Source of the DNA: Polytrichum commune
Taxonomy: Eukaryota; Streptophyta; Polytrichopsida; Polytrichales; Polytrichaceae
Length of the DNA: 64,000 nt
Direction of reading: 5' to 3'
Assembly (NCBI GenBank): GCA_950295325.1
Contig: OX485806.1
Span: 20,398,001 to 20,462,000 of the forward strand
The position numbers and the translations under genes were made by a program. Each line of letters begins with the position of its first letter. The first letter of the stretch is position 1. The notes beneath the pieces are model-generated. The model was not told the origin of the DNA, made no database searches, and worked only from the letters and a program-made list of their open reading frames with translations. Of this stretch, positions 1 to 11,981 are shown piece by piece.

Positions 1-715
1 GATCTTCATGATAGAGTTGATTTCCACACACAACTGGTCAATCCTAATAAATGTTGGTGATAGTAAGTTGAATTCCCCTCGACGTCAAGGGTGATACGCA
101 AGTGCCAAGTTTCATTGGAATGCAAACCGCAACAATCAAGGGCTCAATGAACCAACAACCAGTGTGAGATTCCTTTTTCCTCTAATTCTACCACCGCCCT
201 TTTTTAATATTAAAAAACACCCCTCACATTGGGACCCCTTTTGATGTAGAGTATATATATATATATATATATAAGTAACATCATCATGCTCACATGTGGA
301 GTCTAGCAAAGTGGATGGAATGGGGAGAGGGCGGCAAGATGTTGGATTAACATCATCCTAGATCTTTTTGAATGGACTTGGTGTCCACATCCAAGTGGCC
401 GATCATAACCCATGTTGGTCATAGTGAACCGAATCGCCCTCAGCATCAAGGGTGATATGAAAGCTCCCAGTTCATTGGAACGCACCCCGCGACCATAGAA
501 GGGTTAAACGAACTGACAACCCAATATGAGATTCTTTTTTCTGTCCGCTTCTAATGCTGCCCTCTTTTTTTATATCATAAACAAAGAAGCCATCACGCAT
601 TGGACCCCTACTACGACGATGATGTAGTAGATAATAATATCCCGCTAACATGTGGAGTGTAAGGGATTGGATGGAACACGGGGAGGAGGGCGGCATGATT
701 GGTTGGCTATTATGA
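1..715. repeat. Tandem direct duplication, period about 360 bp
   Basis: Bases 1-360 and 361 to about 715 are diverged copies of one unit. Both begin GATCTT, pass through 'tcaagggtgata', a shared 'ttcattggaa', a 'gagattc' tract, and end with 'acatgtggagt' followed by a purine-rich 'gggcggca' segment. The first copy carries a (TA)n run at about 252-273 that the second lacks. The window starts inside or at the edge of the repeat, so more copies may lie to the left. Short reading frames here are not convincing genes. Confidence 0.75.
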
Positions 716-3700
716 TACGTGAAGTTGAGGAGGGGAAGGTCCGCAAAGGTGCTTGAGCGAAAAATGCGACGTGATCATGTAAGTTAGTATTTGGACATTG
801 TCATTCAATCACATCCGTTTGGGCTCCCGGTGCGAGGCAAGACGGCAACTCCGTGGGGCCATGTTATTGAGCTAATTGAATCTTCTTTGGCACCAAAGAA
901 GGCCATGCAAGCAAAGGCCTCCACTCTACCCACCTACGAAGATGACCGGGTCCACAACCAATCAAGCCACTTGATCCGAGCTACCGATTACATGATTTGG
1001 AGGGAGCTAGTATACGTGTGTTGAAATGCTAGGCTCCTAGTTGAAGGTCGGGGGAGCATGTATGTGGGGCCTCACCGTGTGGAGATTGTGTACATTGTCC
1101 CCTCTTTTGTAACCCCCCTTTATTTGTTTTCGAATTATTAAGTTACGTGGTAGGGTTAATTTTTAAATGTAACCGGAGTTTTCATGGTTGGGAGTTGGTT
1201 GTTTTTGCATGCAAAACTTTTCATGTTCGATAACTTTTTGGTGCATGCTTGGAGTCAGTGTGGAGGTTTGAACGAAGATCAGGATTCTATATCGGTTTGT
1301 TGGGGGGCCAAACTCATTTTAACACCTCTTGACATTTCAAAATGAGATTGGTCCTCAATGACCCAATGTGGAAAGTTCTTTCTTTCAAACATCCAAGAAT
1401 GCACCAAAAATCCACCGCACTGTATGGAAAGCACCGTATGCAAAACAACCAAGTATTGACCAAAAGGCTAGTTGAATCAAAGCATAACTCTAGTAACAAA
1501 CATTGTTTATTTGCTATGAAATGAAGGGCGAATATTTCATAACACCTATTGAGGGGGAGGGCAAATTGGGGGAGAGGGAGGGTGAAAACACTGATTACTA
1601 TTGTGAAGCCTCAATTTTTTTATTTTTAACCAAATCAATCTCTAAATTGTGTATGAATCAACCAACATATTAAAAGGGGGGGGGGGAGGTTTTACTATTA
1701 TCCCTATAGTAGGTGTTATGAAACCAAACCCTATAATGAAGGTTGCAAGGTTGTAAGTAAATGCTTTGTGAAGCAAGCTTGTTGCATAACCTTATTCAAC
1801 CTTCAAAGCATCCTCCATGGGACTGAGAATATTTGGGAAATCGTGCCCCCACAATTCTTGGTGGATTCCCCATGGGACATGGGATTTATGCTTCCTTTCA
1901 CAATATAGGGGACATGAACATTTCCATTCTTGGCCCTAAACACCTCCATTTTGGCTATGAGTCTCATCACCTAACTTGGGTTGAGGGTATAAACGTAATG
2001 CAAAATTTTAAACATAGAGAACAAACATTTCAAGCTAAATAATGTAAAGTGATATTGATTGAACCATCATATCCGTGTGGTTGGCATTATCGAATCACTT
2101 GATGAACTCCATGTGAGCATTTTTTTTCGTTTCAAGTAACATGTGGACTTTGTAAACCAAGATTACCTATCTTTGAGTTGAAATTCTTTTGACAATTTGA
2201 GCACATGTAGGTGTATGATGTTTTAAAGGATGTGATCATAGAATACTTATTGATGGAGGATACAAAAGAACATCCTAGTTTGAATCACAAATATTAAATT
2301 AGGACACTTATGAGTGGTTATTTTATAAAATACACATTATTTCAATAAACGTCTATGTGTCAAGTTTCATTAGATTATGATTTGAGGTGCAATCCTTATG
2401 AATCGTGAGCATTTAAATCACTTTTGGGACATATTGGGGTTGAAATCATGCATAAATTTCATGAATGTCTTCTTTGAAAGCATACTTGCAATTTTGTTTT
2501 TGAGAAGTGACATTTGGGCATGGGAACCTTTCTTTTTCAAGGATTGCATGTTTCTATTGCATTCAACTAGTGAAAAGAGTCACCACTTGCACATAACTTT
2601 TGAGCACGGTTGTGACTAGTTTTATTGTTTATTTTTATAGGGTAGTTCATGTATGAAAATTTTGTAGTTTCAAATGGAAGCCATAAAGACATGTGTTACA
2701 ATGTGCTAAGAGTATATTAACCATTCTAGGGAGGGTTGCTATGTGATTATTTAAAGAGATAGGGAATCTTCACTTTGATATCTTATAGCTTTTTCAATTC
2801 AATTCCAATACTAAAACTTGACATGGCAATTCCCATTTACTAGCAATTTCCATCATGGAGTCAACCCTACATGAGGAATCAAAAACCATTGCACCAAAGA
2901 ACACATGGTTTAGTTCACATGCATCAACTTAATACTTACCTTAAAAATGCTAGCTTGCCTAGATTACCAATAGTTTAGAATGAAAGGTCAACATACCAAG
3001 ATCATTGAGATGCTATGTAATTGAGAAAGAAAGACCTCAACATCCAATGTCCAAGAATATGTTCAAATTAACGTTGGACAAGTGATACTTGAATGTTTGT
3101 ATTAAAGACTTATGTATAAAACAAATTTGAACTAGAGAGCTTCTACATCCGGACACACTATGTTATTGGGTCCCCTCATGAAACTTTTTTCATAACCACT
3201 AATACCCTTCTTCTATGCCAAAACACTTTAGCAAAGGAAGAGAAAAACACACATACACACATGCCACACAAGGAATCCACATTGTGATCAAAGCAACGTC
3301 TTCCCTAATCACATTTCTTAAGTTTTAAAAATAAAAATTGAAGTCCTCATATGAAGGGTTGGCCTTTTTAGATCTCAAAATACTATCGAAAGATGATGGA
3401 TAAACACCATCTTCCTAAACCGGGTACATTGTATACATGCTACACTTTGATGTCCGACTGTACTACAAAGCTATTGCAAGTCCATTCATAAGAGCCATGT
3501 TAGTTATGCCAAAAGTTTTCACCCACTTTTGTGTGTACAAATTGAGAGCTAAAGTCCACCTTGGAAAATTCTATAAGCAAAGTATGATGGATGCCATACT
3601 ACTTAAAGATATGTGTGTGTTATTCGGTTTGTTTTACATGTTCTCCACCTTCTACCAATAACATTCACACAACAAAACAAGCAAACCTACGATGAAGCAT

Positions 3701-3720
3701 CAACAAAAATCAGACTTTTA
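716..3720. other. Intergenic, no gene seen
   Basis: AT-rich sequence with only short open frames. One 77-codon plus-strand frame at 791-1024 is more GC-rich than its surroundings and could be an old element coding fragment, but no family motif is visible. A G-run sits near 1675-1688. No RNA gene or obvious terminal repeat was recognised. Confidence 0.5.
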
Positions 3721-4245
3721 GGGTCGCTTTACACCTAGAGGCTGGGCCAATTTCCCTTGAGGCTGATTGCATGAAATTTCAGCTCCTTTTGGGTTGGAGG
3801 CCGCCCTCAACTACACATTATAATAAGATTATAATGGGGGCCAATTTTTCCATATGTCAAGGCCTTAGGGCCAAGAAGCTAGGCCGATTCAATAAATTAA
3901 GCATAATTCAACGGATCTAGCATAATCTAGCATAGAGCCATTCATATTTCCACATAAACCAATGGTTCGCTAAAAAAATCATATTTTTATTTTTTAAAGT
4001 TTTTCTAATTGAAATGTGGCATTGGCCCTAAGGCCAAGAATTGGCTCTCCAGGGTGCACCCATTCAACAAGCTCGAGCCGTGTCATACCATGCATTTTTT
4101 GATTAAAAAAATCATACCACCAAATCGGCCCGGCCTCTAGGTGTGAAGGGGTTGGGGCCAATTTCAGCCTTTTGGCCAATCACAAGTGAGGATTTCAAGC
4201 CTCTTACACAACGAATTGGCCTGGCCTCTAGTTGTAAAGCGGCCC
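3721..4245. mobile_element. Tourist-like MITE (PIF/Harbinger type), copy 1
   Basis: A 525-bp non-coding element with terminal inverted repeats of about 33 bp. The left end reads GGGTCGCTTTACACCTAGAG; the right end is its inverted match, ending GTAAAGCGGCCC. It is flanked by TTA at 3718-3720 and TTA at 4246-4248, the 3-bp TWA duplication typical of PIF/Harbinger elements. A second copy lies at 52479-53022 with a TAA duplication. The interior holds two adjacent 'atctagcata' motifs, expanded to three in the other copy. No transposase is encoded, so mobility would need a partner elsewhere. Confidence 0.85.
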
Positions 4246-4544
4246 TTAGTTATGGTTATTTGAAATGTATGTTTGTTGATTCTTTAATTGTATACATAGG
4301 TCCTCCCGGCTAGGCATTCATTAGCAAGGTGAAAATGCAACAAACTGATTTATAGTATGAAAAAAAACTAGGTCATTTGACTCCAAAAATGGCACCAGAG
4401 ACCTATGATTAGTTTGGTGGACTCCAATTAGAATGAATATGCCCTCGACCATGTAGGGGATGTGTTTTTGCTAGAGCGCCTTTATTTATGATGGACGAGT
4501 GTACATAGTCGCCATGAAACTTTAAGTATGAGAGCATAAAGTAT

Positions 4545-4910
4545 GCATAAGGTAGATGGGTCTAAAATGGTTACTCTCTCAACTAGTCCACTTCTCCTAG
4601 GATATGAATTGTACAAGATGGTTAGCAAAATCCAAATTGAGGCCTCGGCTGCTTTTCTCATGATTTTTGGAGTTCATAATATGAACATCTCATTCATTAT
4701 CAAAGTGAAAATTGTAGTGCTCGTTTATGGTCATGTAGATCTCCCCTCCCCCAAAATGTGGACTACAAGTTTAGAATGATCATCACATGTTCAACATGCA
4801 TTCCAATTCCTTTTAAGCACATGTCTTTTCTGTATCTATTCTTGAAGCCACAACAGAGCACAATAACACTCAAATGTAGGTGTTCAATCAAGAAAAGTAA
4901 CCGAAAAAGA
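4545..4910 (+). repeat. Dispersed repeat family A, copy 1
   Basis: Belongs to an interspersed family with at least six recognisable copies in the window (also 15440, 23800, 26245, 28600, 33665 and a short piece at 51770). Shared landmarks in order are 'cacttctcctaggatatga', 'atggttagcaaa', a 'caaagtgaaaattgtagtgc'-like segment, 'catgtcttt' and 'ggtgttcaatcaagaaaagt'. All copies lie on the plus strand. No terminal inverted repeat or poly(A) tail was found, so the class is unknown. Confidence 0.65.
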
Positions 4911-5865
4911 TTGTCTACCTATATTCTACAAAACTATCTAAGCATGAATGCATAAGGCAGTCATACCCAAAACCAACACCTAACCTAGAACTAACATTTG
5001 TCATACATTTGGATGCATTGTCATACATTTGTAGCTCCCGATTATGTGGCCGTGCTACATACTATTGGTTTTATGTATACAAATCTTAGCGCTTATCAAC
5101 TCAATATATGCAAGTTTTGGATTCCTACCTTGAAGCTTGGTAAAAGATGACCAAAGTAAGGAAGAGCAGGCTCTCATTCACGCCAATGCATACAAGCATC
5201 AATGTTATTTTATTTTGGCTATTTGTTCAACTTTTAGATTCTCTTCCATCCAAGTTGTCACTCTGAAGGTAAACTTTTACAGATTTTTGTCTTCACTTGA
5301 CATCCTTCATAGCAATGTCAAGACTCAAGCATGATTTCTAAACATTTTTAAATAAATTTTCTGGATAATTGAAACCTTTCCATACAATGCCAAGTAACCA
5401 TATAAACTCACCGAGGACCTGAACAAGAGAATTTGGCAAGCTCTCTTGGATGCTCCCAGTGAAACCATAACACACCGTCTCTAGTAAACACCCTAAACAT
5501 GGTTGATAAAGTCCACATCAGGCGTTCTAATGTTCCAATGCATGGTTCTATTGTTGTCCCTATGGAAGGGAAGTTCATTCCCTCATGTGGTGTTGTGTAT
5601 GCTAAGCACATCATCATGAATTGCTGCTCTATTTGCCTCTTTGCGAGTAAGTGTCCCAAAGCAATTGTAGCAGCATACTCAAGAAGGCTTTGCCAAATCA
5701 TTTGTTGGGTTTTGTTGGGTTCACTCAGAGACTCAATCATGATTTGTTAGATGAAGAATGAAATTCCACATTAATTTTAATATGCTTCGGTCTACAGCTT
5801 GAATACGGGTTTGGGAGATGCTTGTAGTCTAGTGTAGATTGGAGTAGGTAAGTATGGTGTAACGT
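4911..5865. other. Intergenic, no gene seen
   Basis: Low-GC sequence. Open frames on both strands over 5408-5750 overlap each other and match no recognised family. Nothing else is supported. Confidence 0.45.
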
Positions 5866-6243
5866 AGCACACTAAATATGATATTTAGTGTCACCAATTC
5901 TAATCGTAAACCGCGGTGTAGTATAACCAACACTAAATGTTGACCCAATATTATTTGTCATTCCTTGTAAAGTTTTTGGGGGATTATAGATTTACTGCAT
6001 TGCAGCTATTGTCACTTATCAAGTGATTTCTCACCCAAAATTTAGTCATCCATGATGATATTTCATCACAAGTTGTTGACGAGAGAATGTAGGGTTTTGG
6101 CCAATGGATGAACTCGTCCATTATAATCCATGGCAGTATTTGGTCACTTATTCATAAGAAGTGTCATCCAAAAATTTACCATAGTGACATAGAATACCAT
6201 ATAACACTAAGTATCATATTTAGTGTAGTAACTCGATGCCTTT
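5866..6243. mobile_element. MITE-like repeat with palindromic ends, copy 1
   Basis: A roughly 380-bp repeat beginning with the near-palindrome ACTAAATATGATATTTAGTG and ending with 'gtatcatatttagtgtagt'. The same order of landmarks recurs at 61345-61664: 'gtcaccaattctaat', 'accaacactaaatgtt', 'ttgggggattata', 'ttgtcactta.caagtgatt', 'cataagaagtgt' and 'agtgacata'. Sharing of both ends and interior shows a mobile family. No coding capacity is seen, and the target duplication was not resolved. Confidence 0.75.
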
Positions 6244-8639
6244 CCAACCAAAACACTTCATGGCCCTTTGCGTTCATATATTTTGAGAATCTATAAACTT
6301 TCGCAATGGAAAGGGTCACTAGGAAAGGAAGCTGAAGTGCTTCATTAGTAAGAGCATTTTTCGTGTCCATATTTTTTGGATAGATAGATATAAACATCGG
6401 CTTTGTAGAAGGTGGAGTAAGCATAAATGAAGAGCCTCTTCATATATGGCCTATTGGTCCCTTTGAGGGTGAACTCCATGTCCATTTTTTAAAGATCAAA
6501 TGGGTGTCCATTGAGAGTAACCTTACACCGTCCAAAGCAAAGGGACTTTACTTTTATAGATTTGACATAAATGTTGAGTAATGCATTACTCAACATTACT
6601 TTTATAGATTTAACATAAAAAAGTAGATGATTTATTTTTCCCATCATATTTTAATAGCATAGCACTAAGTTTCACACATGAAAATGTAACTAGTGATAAA
6701 AATAAAAGTATGTGTTTGCATCCAAAGGCACTCAGAATGTGTACTTGGACCCAAATCTTCAATAACATGAAGATGTTCCATCGATTTGAAAAGTGCACTT
6801 GAGCAACAACTTAGTTTTAGATAAGGTCATGTTTGACACAATTACCTAGAAATGAGAGTTTGTAGCTCAAATGCATGCTTTTGTGCATATCGAGGCGTAA
6901 ATAGGACCACTTAGAGTCTTAGGGGTTAATAACAAATTTCATTGTATATATTATTGATGAAAAGGTAGGGTAGATTGTGTACAAGTGAGGATCCTTAAAC
7001 CCATGTAAATTTGGTAAATTCATGGTATGAAGAGCTTGACTATACAATCTCTATTTCATTTTCCCTTATTTGAGACAAATGACACATTCAATTGCAAAAA
7101 GGAAAAGACAAAATTATTTAGAAGATACAATCGGAAGTGCATCTTTGTTCTCTTATCCGCTCTTGAAGATGCTATCATATGTTGACGAGTGAATCCAATT
7201 ATCCAAATGAAGAACATGAGAGTTGAACTTGCTAGTTCTTCTTATTTTGGGAGTTAGATGTGAATACTTTTTCAGTTATTAGAATGTCGGTTGTACATTT
7301 TCTTGAGTGGTCTTCTAAGTTTGTACATTCCAGACTTTAACATATGCATGTATGCTTTGGAAACCATTCCATACCACTATTTATTCAAGGACTTCGCTTG
7401 ACTAGACACCATTGTTAGTTTGCTTAGTTCCACTAATCTTATCATGAAATTATTTAAATCATATGTCGGTGGGCAAATCCAAATGAGGAACATGAAAGTT
7501 GACCTTGTTCTTTAAAGATTATAGTTTATTCTCTTTAAATTATTGAAGTGCCAAATATATAAATTGTATGAAATGGTTTTCTTCAAGATATCTAGATTTT
7601 AGACTCAATCTTGTCACACCTATATATTTGGGAAGGTAAGACACACTGATTTTCTTTGTTCTTGGTGAGAAAATCACCAAGTTTAGTCCAAAGTTTAGGA
7701 AACTTGATAGTTTGTCACATTTTTTTCTTCAATACTAAATTTCAAAGACAATGATGGGTGCAAGCACGGTGAAGTGGACGACTCTTGGTCCTTGCACATG
7801 TGTAAGTGAGAGTGATTTTAAAAATATATGTTTACTTTGAATTTTTTCAAAAAAGATCATAAACTTTTAAGAACATATTGATCTACAAAGCCAAGCAATC
7901 TATGTTGGTGAAAACAATCTCAAAAAAAGTCTACATATTCTGAAAGACAGTGCAAGTGGTGTGCAAGTGGTGATATTGAACAAGTAATTGTCAAAATTTT
8001 GTTTAAAATATGATAAAATTACATCGAATTGATGATTTCTACAATTTTTTTTGATGATGACTTGAAGCATATAATGAATTCAAGGAATATGAAATTAAAA
8101 AAATTTCAAGTTCAACATAGTCAAGGTCATGAAATTTACGTCCAAACCAGACCTAGCCCATTTGCTTTTAAGCATTGCTTTTATGATCTCATCTCATCTT
8201 GGTATTCTACATTTGAGTACTAAACATAAAAACAGAGGTCACCATGAAAAATATTTAATTTAAGAAACGTTTTCCTATTATTTTAAAGCATTTGACAACA
8301 TAAACTATGGTTTTAGGATACCGGAACACTTTCTTAGTCCACTTTACCATGTTTGCACGTTGATATTGCCAAAATATTTATTGAACATGTGCATTTTCAT
8401 TCACAATTTGTTCTCCAATGGATGGATTCCATCCGTGTCTTTGAAAAAATAGAATTAAATATTTTATTTTCTTGAGACAATTGAAACAAGTGTTATGGAA
8501 TAACATCAAGGGCTTTCACCTCTCCAACTTCTTGAAGTGATTTGGCTTCCTTGTCACCATAGACTTGAAAAGAGTACCAATACGACATAACACCTTGCGA
8601 TTTTAATGAAGAAGGAATTAAGTCGTCTCCGATGTTGCT
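6244..8639. other. Intergenic, no gene seen
   Basis: AT-rich sequence with no supported gene. Short frames here lack family motifs and are bounded by frequent stops in every frame. Some weak internal similarity exists (for example two 'gaacatgagagttga'/'gaacatgaaagttga' stretches near 7212 and 7489), pointing to old repeat decay. Confidence 0.45.
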
Positions 8640-8815
8640 TGCCGCCAAAAAAATGGCGACTATTCAGAGCTCATGTAATTCGTCCCGGTAGCTTCTTCAA
8701 CTTTCATTTGACCCACTCTATTACTCATACTTAGTAGCCGCTTACATCCTAAGCAGTTCGGAGACTTGTTGCCAACGCATCGTGTCTAGTTGGAAATGGT
8801 GTGATGAACTATTGG
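8640..8815 (+). repeat. Dispersed repeat, inverted relative to 16158-16400
   Basis: This stretch contains 'gttgcttgccgccaaaa', 'ggtagcttcttcaacttt', 'tgacccactct', 'cttagtagccgctta' and 'ctagttggaaatggtgtg'. The same landmarks occur in the same order on the minus strand of 16158-16400. The two are diverged copies of one sequence in opposite orientation about 7.5 kb apart. They may be remnants of a coding element, but no family motif was recognised. A (CTTTTT)n run follows at about 8817-8842. Confidence 0.65.
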
Positions 8816-8842
8816 CTTTTCTTTTTCTTTTTCTTTTTCTTC

Positions 8843-10471
8843 CGAAGGTGATTCGGCATGCTTTTTGAATTACTAGAGTGCCGCTCACATTACTGTTGGA
8901 GAATTGCAATTCCTTATCATTGGTTCTCTTCCACTAGACAGGTTTGGAATATGTGGATTTATGAGCTGAAAATTCATTACAAACTACAGTTGTAGATAAC
9001 TTAAATTGGGTTTCAAGTAAAATCTAAGACATGTTCATGGATTTCAAACACATGAAAAATATAGACGTACATGTTCAATCTTTGGACTCTGATAAACATG
9101 ACAGGGTTTGGTCTTTAATTATGGATCAGTTCCCTTTGTTGTAGCATGTATCAATTACATGCACATCATGTTATTTGTGGAAAATAAACATATTAAGTAT
9201 ATAATATGACTAGGATGCTCCTCAAAGTATGTATGTAAGAATGTTTATCATAGTTTTCTGGTCTCTTTCTCCAAACAATTTATCTTGAAACAAGCGTGTC
9301 TTGATGGCACAAAAAAATACTCTCATATTCTTCATTAAGTTTGGATATTGGGGAGGTCACTAGCAAAAATTGTAGTAATAATGTGCAATAAAGAAATAGG
9401 GTCTAATATATTCATTGTGGATAAATTTTGTAAAAAATGTACATATCATATAGGGGTATTAAAATAATGAAACATGTTTACATGTAAAATATCATCACAT
9501 ATAATGGCCTCTTTTATCTAGTCAATGCATGTAAAATAACGTGGAAACAATTACTAGGGGTGGCGGGTAGGGTGTGTGCTAGTGGATGAAAAACATGTAC
9601 TTTTTTTGTTGAAAAAGCTTGGATGGATGACTTCGTAAGTTGGATGGCTTGAACGTTACTGAATCAACGTATCCAATGTGGAGTTAATGTTCTCTACCTA
9701 CGTGCCGGGAGGGAAAATTTTAGCGCATTGTTTGAATTGCAATCTTCTTTCCAATTTTCTTTGGCAGTATAAGTAAAACAAGGTATTTTTAAATGATCCC
9801 CCCCCCATTTTTTTTTTATAATTACTGATAAGGTGTATTGAAATACAAGCATTTACCTTTATTTTGAAAACATCATACCTTATAATCTTTTCTACAAGGT
9901 AAATAACCCCCCGATAAATAAGTCCTGAGCGCATGTGTATGCATTAATATAAGAGGGAGTGACCTCCCCGAGTTTTGGATAAGATGTTTTTCTTCCGAAT
10001 TTACTTAAACCCTAGTCGGATCATAAAACCATCTTGTGGTAAAGAAACCGTGATTCCCATAGTACGTGTTTCCTCAAATGATTTTCCTTCCAACTATGTA
10101 CATTAATTTCACACTCAAATATGTACCTAACATTTACTATAGAAAGCATTCGAGTTCAAGGACCACCCACCGCACCAATAAGCATTCTCCTCGTATCACA
10201 AAATGATTGAAATGTGGTGACCCGCTACTTTCCCAAGTTGTCATCCTAATGAGCATTCCGTGGTTAAAAAACATTATTTGGAAAATAAAATTTTTTTAAA
10301 AAGAAAAAAAAGTGTGGTGGGTACGTGGTCACTACTCACAAAATTTTGTCCTCGGGCAGCTCTTTTTCTCCCAATTCAATGCTGGCTACCTTTACAGGGC
10401 CTAAATAGCTTCTAAACGGAGAGCCTCCCAATCCCCTACGCCTGGCTCTCCACTATACTATTTGGTCGAAT
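8843..10471. other. Intergenic, no gene seen
   Basis: AT-rich, no supported gene. Homopolymer runs include a C-run near 9798-9806 and A/T runs. A minus-strand frame at 9698-9934 is short and crosses the C-run, so it is unlikely to be coding. Confidence 0.45.
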
Positions 10472-10753
10472 TAGTGTGGGTTACCATTTGAAATTACGCA
10501 TTACTATAACATTTTTTAAAATAATTATCTAAAGTGTATACTTCTGGAATTATTATCTTAATATTCTGTGCAGCTTGTTTAGCTGTATTGAGTCTTACCC
10601 GATTCTAGAGTATCATATTTTGCCCAAACAACACAAGTAGTTGTTAGTATGCACAACACAAAATACGATATAACTTAGTTGGTAAAAAATAAACAGTGTT
10701 AGTAAAAAGTTATAACAACACGTAAACTCCGAATGGTTACCCACACTAATTAG
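10472..10753. mobile_element. MITE, TTAGTGT family, long TIR copy
   Basis: Terminal inverted repeats of about 46 bp with scattered mismatches. The left end is TTAGTGTGGGTTACCATTTG; the right end, read on the minus strand, is TTAGTGTGGGTAACCATTCG, and both continue into a 'tataac..tttttt' segment. The interior is AT-rich and non-coding. The same terminal pattern, in the form AGTGTCACTTA followed by 'ttggagttac', occurs in the MITEs at 17648, 18576 and 58598, so these probably form one family. Confidence 0.75.
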
Positions 10754-11940
10754 GCAAACCCGGTTGAGTTTGAGAAGTAACCAGTTTAAGTTCAAGACTT
10801 CAGGGAAAACCACGCACTGGTCAGTTTAGAGGAATCTGTGGAATATGCCTTAAATTGCTCGAAGAAAAATAAAATGGAAGATTGCAACGTGCAATCCAAT
10901 GTTCAAGATTGAAGTCTTCAATGCCCTTCAAACACGATTTGGCCCCTTCAAAATATTATAACTCTCTCAAAACAACCCTTCCAAATGCAACCCCAAATTG
11001 AAAACGAAGACGTCGCTTGAAGTCCTCCATATAATTTGTCCGCCACAAGAACCGCCAACAAGCAGCGTAGGGCATTGCCAGTACAAGAAGTAGAGTTCGA
11101 TGGTTGTCGTCACATCGTACTGAAACCATGCACCTTACAATTCACACACAAGTTTTAATACGAGATTTGTATCTCATTTCTATATTCTTGGACTGACGTC
11201 TTGGATTTGAACCAGCCCTTCAACTGACGCGCTGAAATTTGAGAGCCCTTCAAAATGAAAACTCATACGAGGGCTTCAACCTTGATGCAACACGGATGCA
11301 TGCCACCGGTCGGAGTCCTCCGAGAAAAGTAGGGTTTGGACCGATTACGCCCAAAAATCTTCGGAGACGCTTGCTTTTCAATGCGTTAGTAGAGTAGTAG
11401 TGGCTCCCTTTGAGCTGGTGCGGCCTATGGAGGCCTAATGTGGCGACGAATGTGCTTGCAAAATCCCATTGGACTCGGTCTTCGCTCCAAATATCTTCAA
11501 AGCGATCGAAGTGGGAGAAGGCAAGGCAAGGCATGTGAGCCTAAAACGGACACGGATCGTAAAGTGCCCACGAGCTTCTAAAATGTAGCACGTCTCTTCA
11601 TTTCGGAACGAATATCTTGTGATGAGGAGAAGAAGAAGCACCACCACCACCACCACCACCCGCGTGCATTTGTGACCATTTGAGGAATTGGAAATATCCG
11701 TTGCTAGTGACTGATTTTTTGTTTGTTTTTAAGATTCCTTCCACCGATTGATGTGATTCCCTGGACGATCACACTCTCCTAAAGGTGGTTTGGAATCTGG
11801 AAATTCTGTTTAGGGTTTAGGGTTTTCAACATTATAAAATGCTTCTTTTAGAATGATGATACGTAGGTGATGATCGATGACGATGCATGTGCTTCATTCC
11901 ATCGTTCGGTTTGGGTTTTAATTCTAAAACTTATCCTCCA
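10754..11940. other. Unassigned higher-GC stretch, no confirmed gene
   Basis: From about 10900 to 11700 the GC content rises and minus-strand frames of 94 and 74 codons appear (11250-11534 and 11435-11659), overlapping in different frames. Neither has a recognisable domain. The region holds a (CAC)n run at about 11638-11659 and two telomere-type TTTAGGG units at about 11812-11829, a motif also common in plant promoters and leaders. It may be the remains of a gene or of a captured gene fragment; this is inference. Confidence 0.35.

Positions 11941-11980
<40 letters not shown>
11941..11980. repeat. (CT)n microsatellite
   Basis: An uninterrupted CT dinucleotide run of roughly 36 bases starting after 'ctccactcct'. 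It lies just downstream of the telomere-type repeats, an arrangement often seen in plant 5' leaders. No gene was identified next to it. Confidence 0.9.
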
Positions 11981-11981
<1 letters not shown>

